From the NCBI RefSeq assembly GCF_001514065.1, contig NZ_KQ948425.1, positions 748,519-812,518 on the forward strand: a stretch of 64,000 nucleotides of DNA, in the 5' to 3' direction. Every line of letters begins with the position of its first letter. Positions within the stretch are counted from its first letter, which is position 1. The stretch comes from Streptomyces antibioticus (GTDB lineage: Bacteria; Actinomycetota; Actinomycetes; Streptomycetales; Streptomycetaceae). Shown in pieces: positions 53,102 through 62,089 of the stretch. The notes beneath the pieces were generated by a model that was not told the origin of the DNA, did not search any database, and worked only from the letters and a program-made list of their open reading frames with translations. Position numbers and translations under genes: made by a program.

Positions 53102-54054
53102 GACAGCGCCTGCTTTCTCTGCACCCGGACGTAGATCAGACCGAAGGCCAGCGCGGCGACCACGAGCAGGTTGCCGACGGCCGCGCCCGGGCCGAAGGCG
53201 GGCACCAGGTTGCCGAAGCCGAGCTGGTAGGACCAGGTGGCGAAGGTGGTGGACGAGTCGGCGGGACCGCCCTTGGTCATGATCCAGATGATGTCGAAGA
53301 CCTTGAGCGTGTAGACGAGGCCCAGCAGCAGGGTGATCGCGGAGACCGGGCGCAGCAGCGGGAAGGTGATCCGCCAGAACCGCTGCCAGGCGTTCGCGCC
53401 GTCGATGGCGGCGGCCTCGTGGAGCGAGGCCGGGATGGACTGGAGGCCGCTGTAGAGGACGACCAGGTTGAAGGGGACGCCGATCCAGATGTTGGCGATG
53501 ATCACCGAGGCCAGCGACCAGTCCGGCGACGTCAGCCAGTTGACCGGGTCGATGCCGACGGCGCTCAACAGGGCGTTCACCACGCCCGATTCGCTGTTGA
53601 GCATCCAGGACCAGGTGGAGGCCGACACGATCAGCGGCAGCAGCCACGGCACGAGGAACAGGGCGCGCAGTGTGGCCGAGAGCCGGAAGTGCTGATTGAA
53701 GAAGACCGCGAGGGCCAGGCCGAGGGCGTACTGGAAGACCAGGCACACGGCGGTGAAGACCACGGTGTGCAGCAGGGCGGGCGCGAAGGTCGGATCGTCC
53801 AGGACGGTGCGGTAGTTGGCGAGGCCGGTGAAGGGCGCGTCGCCCTGCACGAAGGAGCGGACGGTGTAGTGGCGCAGGCTCAGGTCGAGGTTGCGGTAGA
53901 GCGGATAGGCGTAGAAGAGGACGAGGTAGAGGGTCACCGGAGTGAGGAAGGCCCAGGCGGCCCACTGCTGGGAGGTGGGCCGGCGGCGCGGCGCGGTGGG
54001 GGCCGGGCCGCCGAGTGTGGCCCGGTGGTCCGACTTCTGGAGTGTGGCACTCAT
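53098..54054 (-). CDS. Carbohydrate ABC transporter permease (MalF type)
   Basis: 318 residues. After a proline/arginine-rich cytoplasmic tail come six membrane segments beginning AAWAFLTPVTLYLVLFYAYPLY; the EAA loop is SLHEAAAIDGANAWQRFWRITFPLLRP. It partners the MalG-type permease. No ATPase gene is found in the locus, so a shared ATPase of the MsiK type, encoded elsewhere as in other Streptomyces sugar importers, is probably used. Confidence 0.93.
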   Translation of the reverse strand: MSATLQKSDHRATLGGPAPTAPRRRPTSQQWAAWAFLTPVTLYLVLFYAYPLYRNLDLSLRHYTVRSFVQGDAPFTGLANYRTVLDDPTFAPALLHTVVFTAVCLVFQYALGLALAVFFNQHFRLSATLRALFLVPWLLPLIVSASTWSWMLNSESGVVNALLSAVGIDPVNWLTSPDWSLASVIIANIWIGVPFNLVVLYSGLQSIPASLHEAAAIDGANAWQRFWRITFPLLRPVSAITLLLGLVYTLKVFDIIWIMTKGGPADSSTTFATWSYQLGFGNLVPAFGPGAAVGNLLVVAALAFGLIYVRVQRKQALS

Positions 54055-54074
54055 CAGATCGCCCTGACGTGGGG

Positions 54075-55319
54075 TCACTTGACCGCGGACTGGGCGGCGG
54101 CCAGCGCGTCCTTCGGGGACTTCGAGCCGCTGAGGGCGGACTGGACGGCCTTCCACATCTGCTCGGAGATCTTCGGGTACTTGGTGCCGAGGTCGTCGCT
54201 GGTCCGCCCCTTGGCGGCCTTGACCGCGTCGACCCATGGCTTCAACTCGGCGTTCGCCGCGACCTGCTTGGCCTGCACCTCACTGGTGGGGGCCACGTAG
54301 GACAGCGTGGTGTCGGTGTCGTAGAGGTGGTCGGTGTTGGTCAGACAGGCGACCAGTTTCTGTGAGGTGGCGTAGCGGTCGGTGTCGCTCTGGACGGGGA
54401 GGGTGACGAACTCGCCGCCGGTCGGGGCCGCCGCGTTGCCGCCCTTGGCGCCGGGTATCGGCAGGACGCCGTAGTCGAAGCCGGCCTTCTTGGCGTTGGC
54501 GAGCTGCCAGGTGCCGTTCTCGGCGAAGGCGTAGTCGCCGCTGGCGAACTCCTGCCAGCTGGTGGTCTGGGTGTTGTTGATGACCGAGTTGGGCGCGTAC
54601 CCCTTCTTCAGCCAGTCGCTCCACAGTGCGAGCGCCGACACGCCTTCGGCGGAGTCGAGTTGGGTCAGCTGCGCACCCGATCCCCAGAACCACGGCAGGA
54701 ACTGGAAGCTGCCCTCCTCGGTGCCGATCGCGGAGAAGGTGATGCCCTTCTTGCCGGCCTTGTCGACCTTGGCGAGGGCCGCCGTCAGGGAGGCCCAGTC
54801 CTTGATCGAGGCGACGTCGACTCCGGCCTTCTTCAGGACGTCCTTGTTGTAGTAGAGGGCGAGGGTGTTGGCGCCGATCGGGGTGCCGTAGGTCTTGCCG
54901 CCGGTCTGGCCGGCCGCCAGCAGGTTGGGGTCGACCTTGGAGGTGTCCAGCTTGTTGTCGTCGGTGGTGGTGAGCACGCCCGCCTCGGCCAGGGTGGAGA
55001 CCACCGGGTTGTCGACGATGAGGACGTCCGCGGAGTTGTCCTGCTGGGCCGCCAGCAGCGCCTTGTTCGACAGGTCGCTGGTGTCGAAGGCGGTCCGCTT
55101 GACCTTCACCCCGGCCTCGGTGCCGCAGGAGTCCAGCAGCTTCGCCCAGGCCGAGCTCTTGTCGAACTGCGGGTAGGGGTCCCAGATCGTGTACGTCCCG
55201 CTGTCCGCCGTGTTCGATCCGCCGTCCGAGCCGGAGCCACAGGCGGTGGCGGTGCCGGCGAGGGCCAGGGCGGTGAGGGCGGCGGCGGTCAGGCGACGGT
55301 GCCTGGAGGTGCTGTTCAT
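54075..55319 (-). CDS. Sugar ABC transporter substrate-binding lipoprotein
   Basis: 414 residues from ATG 55319. Lipoprotein signal with lipobox LALAGTATAC (Cys at about 27). The mature part is a cluster-B-type sugar-binding protein: YTIWDPYPQFDKSSAWAKLLDSC, LLAAQQDNSADVLIVDNPVVSTLAEAGVL, TYGTPIGANTLALYYNKDVLKKAGV and FASGDYAFAENGTWQLANA. It delivers an oligosaccharide to the two permeases downstream (20 and 4 bp spacing). First gene of the operon; its upstream 190 bp contain a 21-bp direct repeat but no copy of the CGAACCGGTTCG box. Confidence 0.92.
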   Translation of the reverse strand: MNSTSRHRRLTAAALTALALAGTATACGSGSDGGSNTADSGTYTIWDPYPQFDKSSAWAKLLDSCGTEAGVKVKRTAFDTSDLSNKALLAAQQDNSADVLIVDNPVVSTLAEAGVLTTTDDNKLDTSKVDPNLLAAGQTGGKTYGTPIGANTLALYYNKDVLKKAGVDVASIKDWASLTAALAKVDKAGKKGITFSAIGTEEGSFQFLPWFWGSGAQLTQLDSAEGVSALALWSDWLKKGYAPNSVINNTQTTSWQEFASGDYAFAENGTWQLANAKKAGFDYGVLPIPGAKGGNAAAPTGGEFVTLPVQSDTDRYATSQKLVACLTNTDHLYDTDTTLSYVAPTSEVQAKQVAANAELKPWVDAVKAAKGRTSDDLGTKYPKISEQMWKAVQSALSGSKSPKDALAAAQSAVK

Positions 55320-55450
55320 CGCGGGTTCCTTACGGTTTTCGGCATGCGGGTGCCGAGGCACGGACTTTTCGGGCAGGGCGGTGCCGGGACAGTGGGGTGC
55401 CGGGCGGAAACGGGCACGGCAGAGGGTGCCGTGGTGCGATGGCGTCAAGA

Positions 55451-55508
55451 AAGGGTTCCGGGCGAGCCGGGACGGGGGCGAGTCGAGAAGGGTTCCGGGC
55501 GAGCCGGG
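55451..55508. repeat. 21-bp direct repeat upstream of the ABC operon
   Basis: The 21 bases at 55451-55471 recur exactly at 55488-55508 (period 37), ending next to the stop codon of the LacI gene. They could be a duplicated regulator site or a simple local duplication. Confidence 0.75.
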
Positions 55509-55509
55509 G

Positions 55510-56529
55510 TCAGGTGGTGCCGACTCCCGCGGGCCCGGTGCTGGCCCGCAGCGAGATCGGCGGTGTGAGCAGATGGTGGCGGGGCGGTGCGTCGGGCTGG
55601 TCCAGCCGCTCCACGAGCAGTTCGACGGCGAGCCGGCCCAGCTCGGCCGCAGGTACGTCCGCCGCGGTGAGCCGCGGGGTCACCGTCTCCGCCCAGCGGC
55701 CGGCCACCACGCCGGTGACGGAGAAGTCGCGCGGCACATGGCGGCCCGCCTGGGCGAGCCCCCGGTAGAGGCCGCCGAGGGCGGCCTCGTTCAGGGTGAC
55801 CAGGGCGGTGGTGTCCGGGTCGTCGTGCAGGATGCGCTCCACGCAGCCCTGGCCCGAGGCGGCGTCGTCCCCGCAGCAGTACGTCCGGACCGTCAGCCCG
55901 CGCTCGGCCGCGGCCTTGGTGAAACCGTCCAGGCCGCGGTGCGCGGACTCGTACCCGGCCCGCAGCAGTTGCTCGGGCCGGTTGACGAAGGCGACCCGGC
56001 GGTGGCCGAGGTCCGCCAGGTGGTGGACGCACGCCGCCGCGAGGGCGGTGTGGTCCAGGGCCACCCACCAGCTGCCCTCGGGGTGGGCGGTGCGGCCGAT
56101 GGCGACGGACGGGAAGTCCAGCTCGGCCAGGTGATCGACCCGGTCGTCGGCGAGCCTGATCTCCATCAGGATCGCGCCGTCGACCCGCCGCTCGCCCAGC
56201 AGCCGCTGGAAGGAACGGTCGCTGTCGACGCCGCTGGGTGACAGCAGCACGTCGTAGTCGAAGGCCGCGGCGGCCTCGACCACGCTGCCGATGAAATCGA
56301 GCTGCATGCCCGTGTAGTGGTTCCCGGCCGGCGGGAAGACCAGCCCGATCGTGCTGGTCCGCCCGTTGGCCAGGGCCCGGGCGCTGGCGCTGGGCCGGTA
56401 GCCCAGCTCGTCGACGACCTGCTGGATCTTGCGGCGGGTGTCCTCCGAGACCGGGCGCTTGCCGCTCAGCGCGTAGGAGACGGTGCTCCGCGAGACACCG
56501 GCCCTCTTGGCGATCTCACCGATGTTCAC
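55510..56529 (-). CDS. LacI family transcriptional regulator
   Basis: 339 residues. HTH: IGEIAKRAGVSRSTVSYALSGKRPVSEDTRRKIQQVVDELGYRPSASARALA, followed by the hinge and a periplasmic-binding-protein-like effector domain (about 60-335) with TIGLVFPPAGNHYTGMQLDFIGSVVEAAA and DVPAAELGRLAVELLVERLD near the end. The upstream region to the divergent glycosidase gene has three perfect CGAACCGGTTCG palindromes, the likely operators. It probably represses itself, the divergent glycosidase and perhaps the ABC operon until the imported sugar binds. Confidence 0.93.
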   Translation of the reverse strand: MNIGEIAKRAGVSRSTVSYALSGKRPVSEDTRRKIQQVVDELGYRPSASARALANGRTSTIGLVFPPAGNHYTGMQLDFIGSVVEAAAAFDYDVLLSPSGVDSDRSFQRLLGERRVDGAILMEIRLADDRVDHLAELDFPSVAIGRTAHPEGSWWVALDHTALAAACVHHLADLGHRRVAFVNRPEQLLRAGYESAHRGLDGFTKAAAERGLTVRTYCCGDDAASGQGCVERILHDDPDTTALVTLNEAALGGLYRGLAQAGRHVPRDFSVTGVVAGRWAETVTPRLTAADVPAAELGRLAVELLVERLDQPDAPPRHHLLTPPISLRASTGPAGVGTT

Positions 56530-56571
56530 GGGGACTCCTTCGTCGAAGCCGACTCACGCGCGAACCGCAGT

Positions 56572-56583
56572 CGAACCGGTTCG
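56572..56583. promoter_or_regulatory. LacI-type operator 1
   Basis: Perfect palindrome CGAACCGGTTCG, 43 bp before the LacI start, with the central CG typical of LacI-family operators. One of three identical copies in the divergent promoter region. Confidence 0.8.
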
Positions 56584-56690
56584 CGTGAAGTGACGGTAGG
56601 AAGGGCCCGGGCGACTGTCAACACCCCTGACAGCATCGAGAGTTCCTCGTCCCGGGGGATTGTACGCACCCTGCCTCGGTGCTAGCTTGC

Positions 56691-56702
56691 CGAACCGGTT
56701 CG
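56691..56702. promoter_or_regulatory. LacI-type operator 2
   Basis: Second perfect copy of CGAACCGGTTCG, 119 bp from operator 1. Confidence 0.8.
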
Positions 56703-56747
56703 ACAAGAAGATCCTCAGCATCACTTGACCGCCGCATCCAACGCAGT

Positions 56748-56759
56748 CGAACCGGTTCG
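56748..56759. promoter_or_regulatory. LacI-type operator 3
   Basis: Third perfect copy, extended to TCGAACCGGTTCGA, 57 bp from operator 2 and 34 bp before the start of the glycosidase gene, so binding would block its transcription start. Confidence 0.8.
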
Positions 56760-56792
56760 AGTCGCCGAACGCAAGGATTGAGGACGCAATCC

Positions 56793-59700
56793 ATGGCATC
56801 CCCCGACAGACCCGCCCGGCGCCACACCCCACCCGGCCCGCGCCGCGCCTCCGCCGCCGTCGCGCTGACCCTCGGCGCCGGCCTGCTGGCCGCGCCCGCC
56901 GTGCCCGCGCAGGCGGCCGAGACCCCCCGGCCCACCGCCCGCTACACCTTCGACCAGGACGACCTCGCCTCCGGCCGCATCACCGACAGCTCCGGCAACG
57001 GCCTCACCGCGACCCTGGTCAACGGCTCCACCGCCCGCTCGGTGGACGGCACCGGCGGCGGCAAGGCCCTCTCCCTGCCCGGCGGAGCGCCCACCTCCGA
57101 CGGCGCCTACGTCCGACTGCCCCGCGAAGTGGTCGGCGACGCGAACGACCTGACGGTCTCCGCCCGCGTCAGGTGGAGCGGCGAGAAGTCGTCCTGGCAG
57201 CGCCTCTTCGACCTGGGCACCAACACCACGAAATACCTGTTCAGCACCCCGTACAACGGCAACGGACTGTTCCAGACGTCGGTGACCACTGGCGGAGGCG
57301 GCGCGGAGACCCAGGTCCGCGGCTATGCGATGCTCCCGGCGGACGCGTGGCGGACGGTCACCGTCACCCTCGACACGACCGCAGGCCTCCTGACCACCTA
57401 CCTCGACGGCGTCGCGGTCTCCTCCTCCGCGACCGGCATCAAGGCCAAGGAACTGCTGGACGGTTCGGCCACCGCGGCCGGCTACATCGGCAAGTCCTTC
57501 TACCCGGACCCGCTCCTCAAGGGCGCCGTCGACGACTTCACGGTGTGGCACTCGGCGTTGAACGCCGACCAGGTCGCCGCCCTCGTCGACGCCGTCCCGA
57601 CCGTCGGCGCGCTCGCGCGGACCGCCTTCGACGTCCGGACGACGACCGGGACCGCCCCGTCGCTCCCCGCCGCCGTCCGCGCCACGTTCTCCGACGGCTA
57701 CGACCGCGACACCCCGATCACGTGGGACGCCGTACCGTCCGACAAGTACGCGCGGCCCGGCACCTTCACCGTGGCGGGCCGGGCGGCCGGGCAGAGCGTC
57801 GAGGCGAAGGTCACCGTGGTCCGCGAGGGAGCGCTCACCGTCGACCTCGGCTCGGACACGGGCGCCTTCCACGGCGGCGCCTCCGGCACCCTGTACGGCG
57901 TGTACGGACCGGACGTCCCGACGAACAACCTGATGGCGGGCATGGGCCTGCGCACGGTCTCCACCAAGGCGCAGGACGGCCCGCAGCACCCGGGTGCCGA
58001 CGCGCTGGAAGTGGTGAAGCCGCTGGCCGACTCCACCGACGGCGACGTCTACATCTACATGACGGACATCCACCGCGGATTCCCGTACGAGTGGCCCGGC
58101 GACACCCCGGCCGAGAAGCTCAAGCTCTACGAGGAGAAGCTCGCCAAGCAGGTCGACCAGGTGCTCCGGCTGCCCGAGGAATACCAGGACAACATCGTCT
58201 TCGTGCCGTTCAACGAGCCCGAGGGCAACATGTTCGGTACCGGACAGTGGAGTTACGACAAGGTCAGCTGGCTCAGCAAGCCCGACGCCTACTTCGCCGC
58301 CTGGGACTCCGCGTACAAGCTCATCAAGGACAGGATGCCGGACGCCCGGATCGCCGGGCCCAACACCAGTGTCCTGTACGACCAGGTGAAGGGTTTCCTC
58401 ACCCACACCCTGGCCGCCGGTACCCTCCCCGACGTCATCACCTGGCACGAGCTGAGCCACCCGGAGGCGGTCCGCGAGAGTGTCGCCCAGTACCGGGCGT
58501 GGGAGAAGGACCTGTTCAAGGGAACGGCCCGGGAGGGCACCCAACTCCCCGTCAACATCAATGAGTACGCGTTCAACTACCACACCTCGGTCCCGGGCCA
58601 GATGATCCAGTGGGTGTCCGCGATCGAGGAGTCCAAGGTCGACGCCGACATCGCGTACTGGAACATCGACGGCAACCTCTCCGACTCCGCCGTGCAGTCC
58701 AACCGCGGCAACGGCCAGTGGTGGCTGCTGAATGCGTACGCCTCGATGACCGGGCACACGGTGGCGGTGACCCCGCCGTTCCCCGGCGAGAACTACACCA
58801 TGCAGGGCGTCGCCACCCTGGACGCGAAGAAGAAGCAGGCCCGGCTGATCTTCGGCGGGTCCACCGGCAAGGGCCACATCACCTTCGACAAGGTGCCGAG
58901 GAAGCTCTTCGGCTCCCAAGTCCACGCGTGGGTACGGGAGATCGAGTGGAGCGGCCAGGTCGGCGACAACTCCGGCCCGAAGCTGCTCACCGAGACGAAC
59001 CTCAAGGTCGGTGACGACGGCAAGGTGGTCGTGGACTTCGGCGACGGCACCCTGCCGACGCTGAAGGAGTCCTCGGCGTACGAGATCGTCCTCAGCCCGG
59101 CGGGCAGGGCGAAGAGCACCCAGACCCCGCCGGTGCGCTGGCAGGGGTCCTACGAGGCGGAGGACGCCGCCCACACCGGGTCCGGTTGGTCGAAGAACGG
59201 CCCGGAAGGCTCCCCGCGTGACGTGTCGAAGTTCTACACCTCCGGCGGCTACGACGTCGGCGGTCTGCGCACCGGCTCGGACGTCACGCTCGACTTCACC
59301 GTGGACGTCCCCGAGGACGGCACCTACGACCTGAGCGTCTTCGCCAACTCCCTCAACACCTACGACAAGGTGAAGGAGCACGGCCCCACCAACGTGTTCC
59401 TCCGCGTGGACGGCAAGGCGGACGGCGAACAGGAGCTCAACCTGCCGCTCGGCTACAAGTGGGTGGTGTGGGACCACACCGACACCCAGGTCCACCTCAC
59501 CAAGGGCAAGCACACGCTGACGCTCGCCGCCAAGAGCCTCGACGGCAAGCGCGGCACCCAGGGCGACGCCATCGTCGACCGCCTGACCCTGACCCTGCCG
59601 CAGGCCACCGCGGGTACACGGGTGTACGAGGGTGAGCTGGCCTGGCTGGGCGGCGGGGCGCGCCCCGTGTACGACCTGCCGAAGCGCGCGGCCACGGGAT

Positions 59701-60467
59701 CGGGCGCCGCCCGGCTCGCGAAGGGCCAGACCGCCACATTCTGGGTCTACTCCCCCGCCGACCGCGAGGCCACCCTCACGGTCGACACCCTCGGCGGCAC
59801 CGGCGCCCGGCTCTCCGTCAACGGCCACGACGTCCTGCGCCTGGCCAAGGACCGGAGCAGCGTCGCCGTCTCCCTCTCCGGGGGCGTCAACAAGGTGACG
59901 CTGACCGGGAGTTCGAGCACGGTACTGGTTGACCGTCTCTCGGTCACGCCAACCGAGGGCACCCTGCCGGTGAAGACGTACGAGGCCAAGGACGCCGTAC
60001 TCGCGGGGTCGGCCACGCTGACCCCGCTGTCCCTGGCCACCGACGGCACGGCGATCACCGGGATCGGCGGCGCCCCGGGCAACGCCAACACCGCGAAGTT
60101 CACCGTCTCCGCGGACCGGGCCGGCCTCTACGCCCTGCGCATCCGCTACTCCAACCCCGAGCAGTCGGAGGCCACCCACTACAACCCGGACCCGCTCGCC
60201 CGTCACGCCGACATCAGCGTCAACGGCGGCGAGACCCGGCGGGTCGGCTTCCCTCACAGCTTCCACCAGAACAACTTCTGGGAGCTGACCGTCCCGGTCC
60301 GGCTGGAGAAGGGCGCGAACACCGTCACCTTCCGCTCCGAGGAGCTGCCGAACTTCGACGGCACGACCTACGCCTCGGACACCTTCCCCGGCGTACTGCT
60401 CCGCTCCCGGTACGCCCCGCTGATCGACCGGATCACGGTCGCGCCGTACGCGAAGGAGGTCCGGTGA
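56793..60467 (+). CDS. Secreted multidomain glycoside hydrolase (LamG, Ig-like, GH-A barrel, CBM35/6-like)
   Basis: 1224 residues. A signal peptide with an arginine-rich start ends near AQAAETP (about 43). A LamG domain (about 45-270) and an Ig-like repeat (about 275-345) precede a catalytic barrel (about 350-690), with Glu476 in FVPFNEPEGNMFG (acid/base) and Glu591 in VNINEYAF (nucleophile), a GH39-like pattern. A beta-sandwich follows. Two carbohydrate-binding beta-sandwich modules of CBM35/CBM6 type (about 790-945 and 1060-1220) begin with YEAEDAAHTGSGW and YEAKDAVLAGSAT, separated by a smaller beta module. ATG 56793 follows GAGGACG. It is divergent from the LacI gene and controlled by the three operators. 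Polysaccharide target unknown; the domain order recalls the GH43 protein at the left end of the window. Confidence 0.85.
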   Translation: MASPDRPARRHTPPGPRRASAAVALTLGAGLLAAPAVPAQAAETPRPTARYTFDQDDLASGRITDSSGNGLTATLVNGSTARSVDGTGGGKALSLPGGAPTSDGAYVRLPREVVGDANDLTVSARVRWSGEKSSWQRLFDLGTNTTKYLFSTPYNGNGLFQTSVTTGGGGAETQVRGYAMLPADAWRTVTVTLDTTAGLLTTYLDGVAVSSSATGIKAKELLDGSATAAGYIGKSFYPDPLLKGAVDDFTVWHSALNADQVAALVDAVPTVGALARTAFDVRTTTGTAPSLPAAVRATFSDGYDRDTPITWDAVPSDKYARPGTFTVAGRAAGQSVEAKVTVVREGALTVDLGSDTGAFHGGASGTLYGVYGPDVPTNNLMAGMGLRTVSTKAQDGPQHPGADALEVVKPLADSTDGDVYIYMTDIHRGFPYEWPGDTPAEKLKLYEEKLAKQVDQVLRLPEEYQDNIVFVPFNEPEGNMFGTGQWSYDKVSWLSKPDAYFAAWDSAYKLIKDRMPDARIAGPNTSVLYDQVKGFLTHTLAAGTLPDVITWHELSHPEAVRESVAQYRAWEKDLFKGTAREGTQLPVNINEYAFNYHTSVPGQMIQWVSAIEESKVDADIAYWNIDGNLSDSAVQSNRGNGQWWLLNAYASMTGHTVAVTPPFPGENYTMQGVATLDAKKKQARLIFGGSTGKGHITFDKVPRKLFGSQVHAWVREIEWSGQVGDNSGPKLLTETNLKVGDDGKVVVDFGDGTLPTLKESSAYEIVLSPAGRAKSTQTPPVRWQGSYEAEDAAHTGSGWSKNGPEGSPRDVSKFYTSGGYDVGGLRTGSDVTLDFTVDVPEDGTYDLSVFANSLNTYDKVKEHGPTNVFLRVDGKADGEQELNLPLGYKWVVWDHTDTQVHLTKGKHTLTLAAKSLDGKRGTQGDAIVDRLTLTLPQATAGTRVYEGELAWLGGGARPVYDLPKRAATGSGAARLAKGQTATFWVYSPADREATLTVDTLGGTGARLSVNGHDVLRLAKDRSSVAVSLSGGVNKVTLTGSSSTVLVDRLSVTPTEGTLPVKTYEAKDAVLAGSATLTPLSLATDGTAITGIGGAPGNANTAKFTVSADRAGLYALRIRYSNPEQSEATHYNPDPLARHADISVNGGETRRVGFPHSFHQNNFWELTVPVRLEKGANTVTFRSEELPNFDGTTYASDTFPGVLLRSRYAPLIDRITVAPYAKEVR

Positions 60468-60478
60468 GCTGATCGGCG

Positions 60479-60524
60479 CGGGCGATCCCGGCGACCGTCG
60501 GACGACGGGAGCCGGGATCGCCCG
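60479..60524. terminator. Bidirectional terminator after the large glycosidase gene
   Basis: 14-bp perfect stem, CGGGCGATCCCGGC (60479-60492) with 60511-60524, loop 18 nt, between convergent genes. Confidence 0.8.
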
Positions 60525-60539
60525 TGCCTGCGTTTCCCG

Positions 60540-61214
60540 CTACACGCCGGCCGTCACGTAGAAGTGCGCGCGCACCCGCCGCAGCCACGCCTCCACGGCC
60601 GCCTCGTCGGGCTGCTCGGGCAGGGCCGGGCGGCTCTCGGCGAACGCCGACTCGTAGTGGGCGAGGAGCGGGCGCGCGGCCGTGGGGTCGGCGGCGACGC
60701 GGTCGCCGAACTCGACGTATTCCTGCGGGTTCTCGAGGCGGATGGTGAGGTTGCCGGTGGTGTACAGCTCCAGGCCCTGGTGGCACAGCCGCTTGAGGTG
60801 ACGGGCGTGCTTGGCGGTCCGGGCGTCGGCCGCACGGCTCTCCAGGCGGCGGAACTGCTGGGTGGCGTACCCGAGATAGGCGTCCCGGACGCGCTTGGCG
60901 CTCAGGAACGCGGTGCGCAGGCCGATGAGTTCGTCGCCGAGCGGGGTGCGGACCTCGTACAACTCCGGGGGCAGCCAGGCGAGTTCCATCGCGGTCGGGT
61001 TGCCGCCGAGGGCGAGCCTGCACCACTTCGCGGCCTCGTGCAGGGTCCTGTCCGGGGCGGTGCTGACGTGCGACTCCTTGGGCCGGTGCAGGCCGTGCAG
61101 GGCCTCGGTCGGCGCGGCGAACATGCCGAGGCGGTCCACATCGGAGCCCGCGTGGGCGAGGCCGTAGGCGGTGGAACCGACGATGCCGGACAGCAGTACG
61201 TTCGGGACGGGCAT
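60540..61214 (-). CDS. Predicted nucleotidyltransferase (DNA polymerase beta superfamily)
   Basis: 224 residues. The N-terminus LLSGIVGSTAYGLAHAGSDVDRLGMFA contains the GS...SDxD nucleotidyltransferase signature (about 9-30). Downstream helices include HEAAKWCRLALGGNPTAMELAWLP and HLKRLCHQGLELYTTGNLTIRL, as in the YcgL/COG3541 group, some members of which accompany RNA ligases. In the usual motif a second Asp follows SDVD-x-D; here it reads SDVDRLG, so a catalytic residue may be missing. No RNA ligase gene is near. Confidence 0.82.
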   Translation of the reverse strand: MPVPNVLLSGIVGSTAYGLAHAGSDVDRLGMFAAPTEALHGLHRPKESHVSTAPDRTLHEAAKWCRLALGGNPTAMELAWLPPELYEVRTPLGDELIGLRTAFLSAKRVRDAYLGYATQQFRRLESRAADARTAKHARHLKRLCHQGLELYTTGNLTIRLENPQEYVEFGDRVAADPTAARPLLAHYESAFAESRPALPEQPDEAAVEAWLRRVRAHFYVTAGV

Positions 61215-61321
61215 GGTCGGTCACCTCTCCTCGGGGCGGGGTCGTGTGGCCTCATTCTGGTGACCTGCGAGGATGCGGTCATCAGATTTTTGGGGCGGGG
61301 GATCCGAGGGGAGTCGGCGCG

Positions 61322-61990
61322 GTGCTGGTCGGGGTGGGGAAGGCTTGGCGGCGGACGGCTTGCGCGGCCGTGCTGGTGAGCGTGGTGGCGGGCTGCTCCG
61401 GGGCCGCGGAGAAGGACGCCGGGTCGTCGGCGAGCCCTTCGGTGAGCGCCTCCGGGAAGGCCGAGCGCGCGGGCACCATCGGCGGGGCCGGGTCCGCCTG
61501 TCTGCTGCCGGTCGGCTTCGACCTCGCCGCCGAGTGGAAGGCGGACGCCATCGACGGCTCGACGGCGGACGGCAGCGGCAAGGCGGGCGTCGACGAGGAC
61601 ATGGCATCCCTGTTGCGCCAGGGGCCGGTCTCGCTGGTGTGCGAGATCGACGCCAAGCCCGCCGGGCACATCGGCTTCCTGCGGGTCTTCACCGGCGAGC
61701 CGGGCAAGAAGGACCGCGACGCGCGGACCGTGCTGGAGGCCTTCGTCACCGCCCAGGGCGGGGCGGAGAAGGCGAAGTACACCACGTTCGAAGCGGGCGG
61801 CCTCGCCGGTGCGGAGGTCGAGTACGTCGCCACGAGCGAGCTGCTGGACGAGGCGAAGCAGGAGAGCGCCTTCGCGGTCGTCACCGCGGACGGTCCGGTC
61901 GTCGTCCACCTCGGCGGCGCGGACACCGAGGAGCACCGGGGCATGCTGCCGGCGTTCGGGCTGGCGAAAAGGACGCTGCACACCGTCTGA
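61322..61990 (+). CDS. Putative secreted lipoprotein
   Basis: 222 residues from GTG 61322, with GAGGGGAG about 8 nt upstream. A lipoprotein signal (RRTACAAVLVSVVAGC, Cys at about 24) is followed by a Ser/Ala/Gly linker and an alpha-beta domain with two further cysteines (GSACLLPVGF and SLVCEIDAK). The family is not recognised. The product is expected to be anchored outside the membrane. The frame is open upstream to 61244, but that start lacks a ribosome site. Confidence 0.75.
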   Translation: MLVGVGKAWRRTACAAVLVSVVAGCSGAAEKDAGSSASPSVSASGKAERAGTIGGAGSACLLPVGFDLAAEWKADAIDGSTADGSGKAGVDEDMASLLRQGPVSLVCEIDAKPAGHIGFLRVFTGEPGKKDRDARTVLEAFVTAQGGAEKAKYTTFEAGGLAGAEVEYVATSELLDEAKQESAFAVVTADGPVVVHLGGADTEEHRGMLPAFGLAKRTLHTV

Positions 61991-62027
61991 GCCGCCGAGC
62001 GCGGAGAATTAATACCCGGACAATGTG

Positions 62028-62053
62028 CAACCTTTTCAACAACCCGGCTGTCT
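62028..62053 (+). promoter_or_regulatory. Candidate ECF-sigma-type promoter
   Basis: CAACC (62028-62032) and GTCT (62050-62053) separated by 17 bp match the AAC/GTC core of ECF sigma factor promoters; the surrounding DNA is unusually AT-rich. It precedes the AMIN-like secreted protein gene by about 40 bp. Confidence 0.45.
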
Positions 62054-62089
62054 CATGAGATATCAGGCACATGAATCCCGGGGGACATC

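Noticed and set aside
56721-60266. An 1181-codon open frame on the minus strand
   Set aside because: It lies opposite the large glycosidase gene, lacks a start signal, and has the low-complexity composition of an antisense shadow frame.
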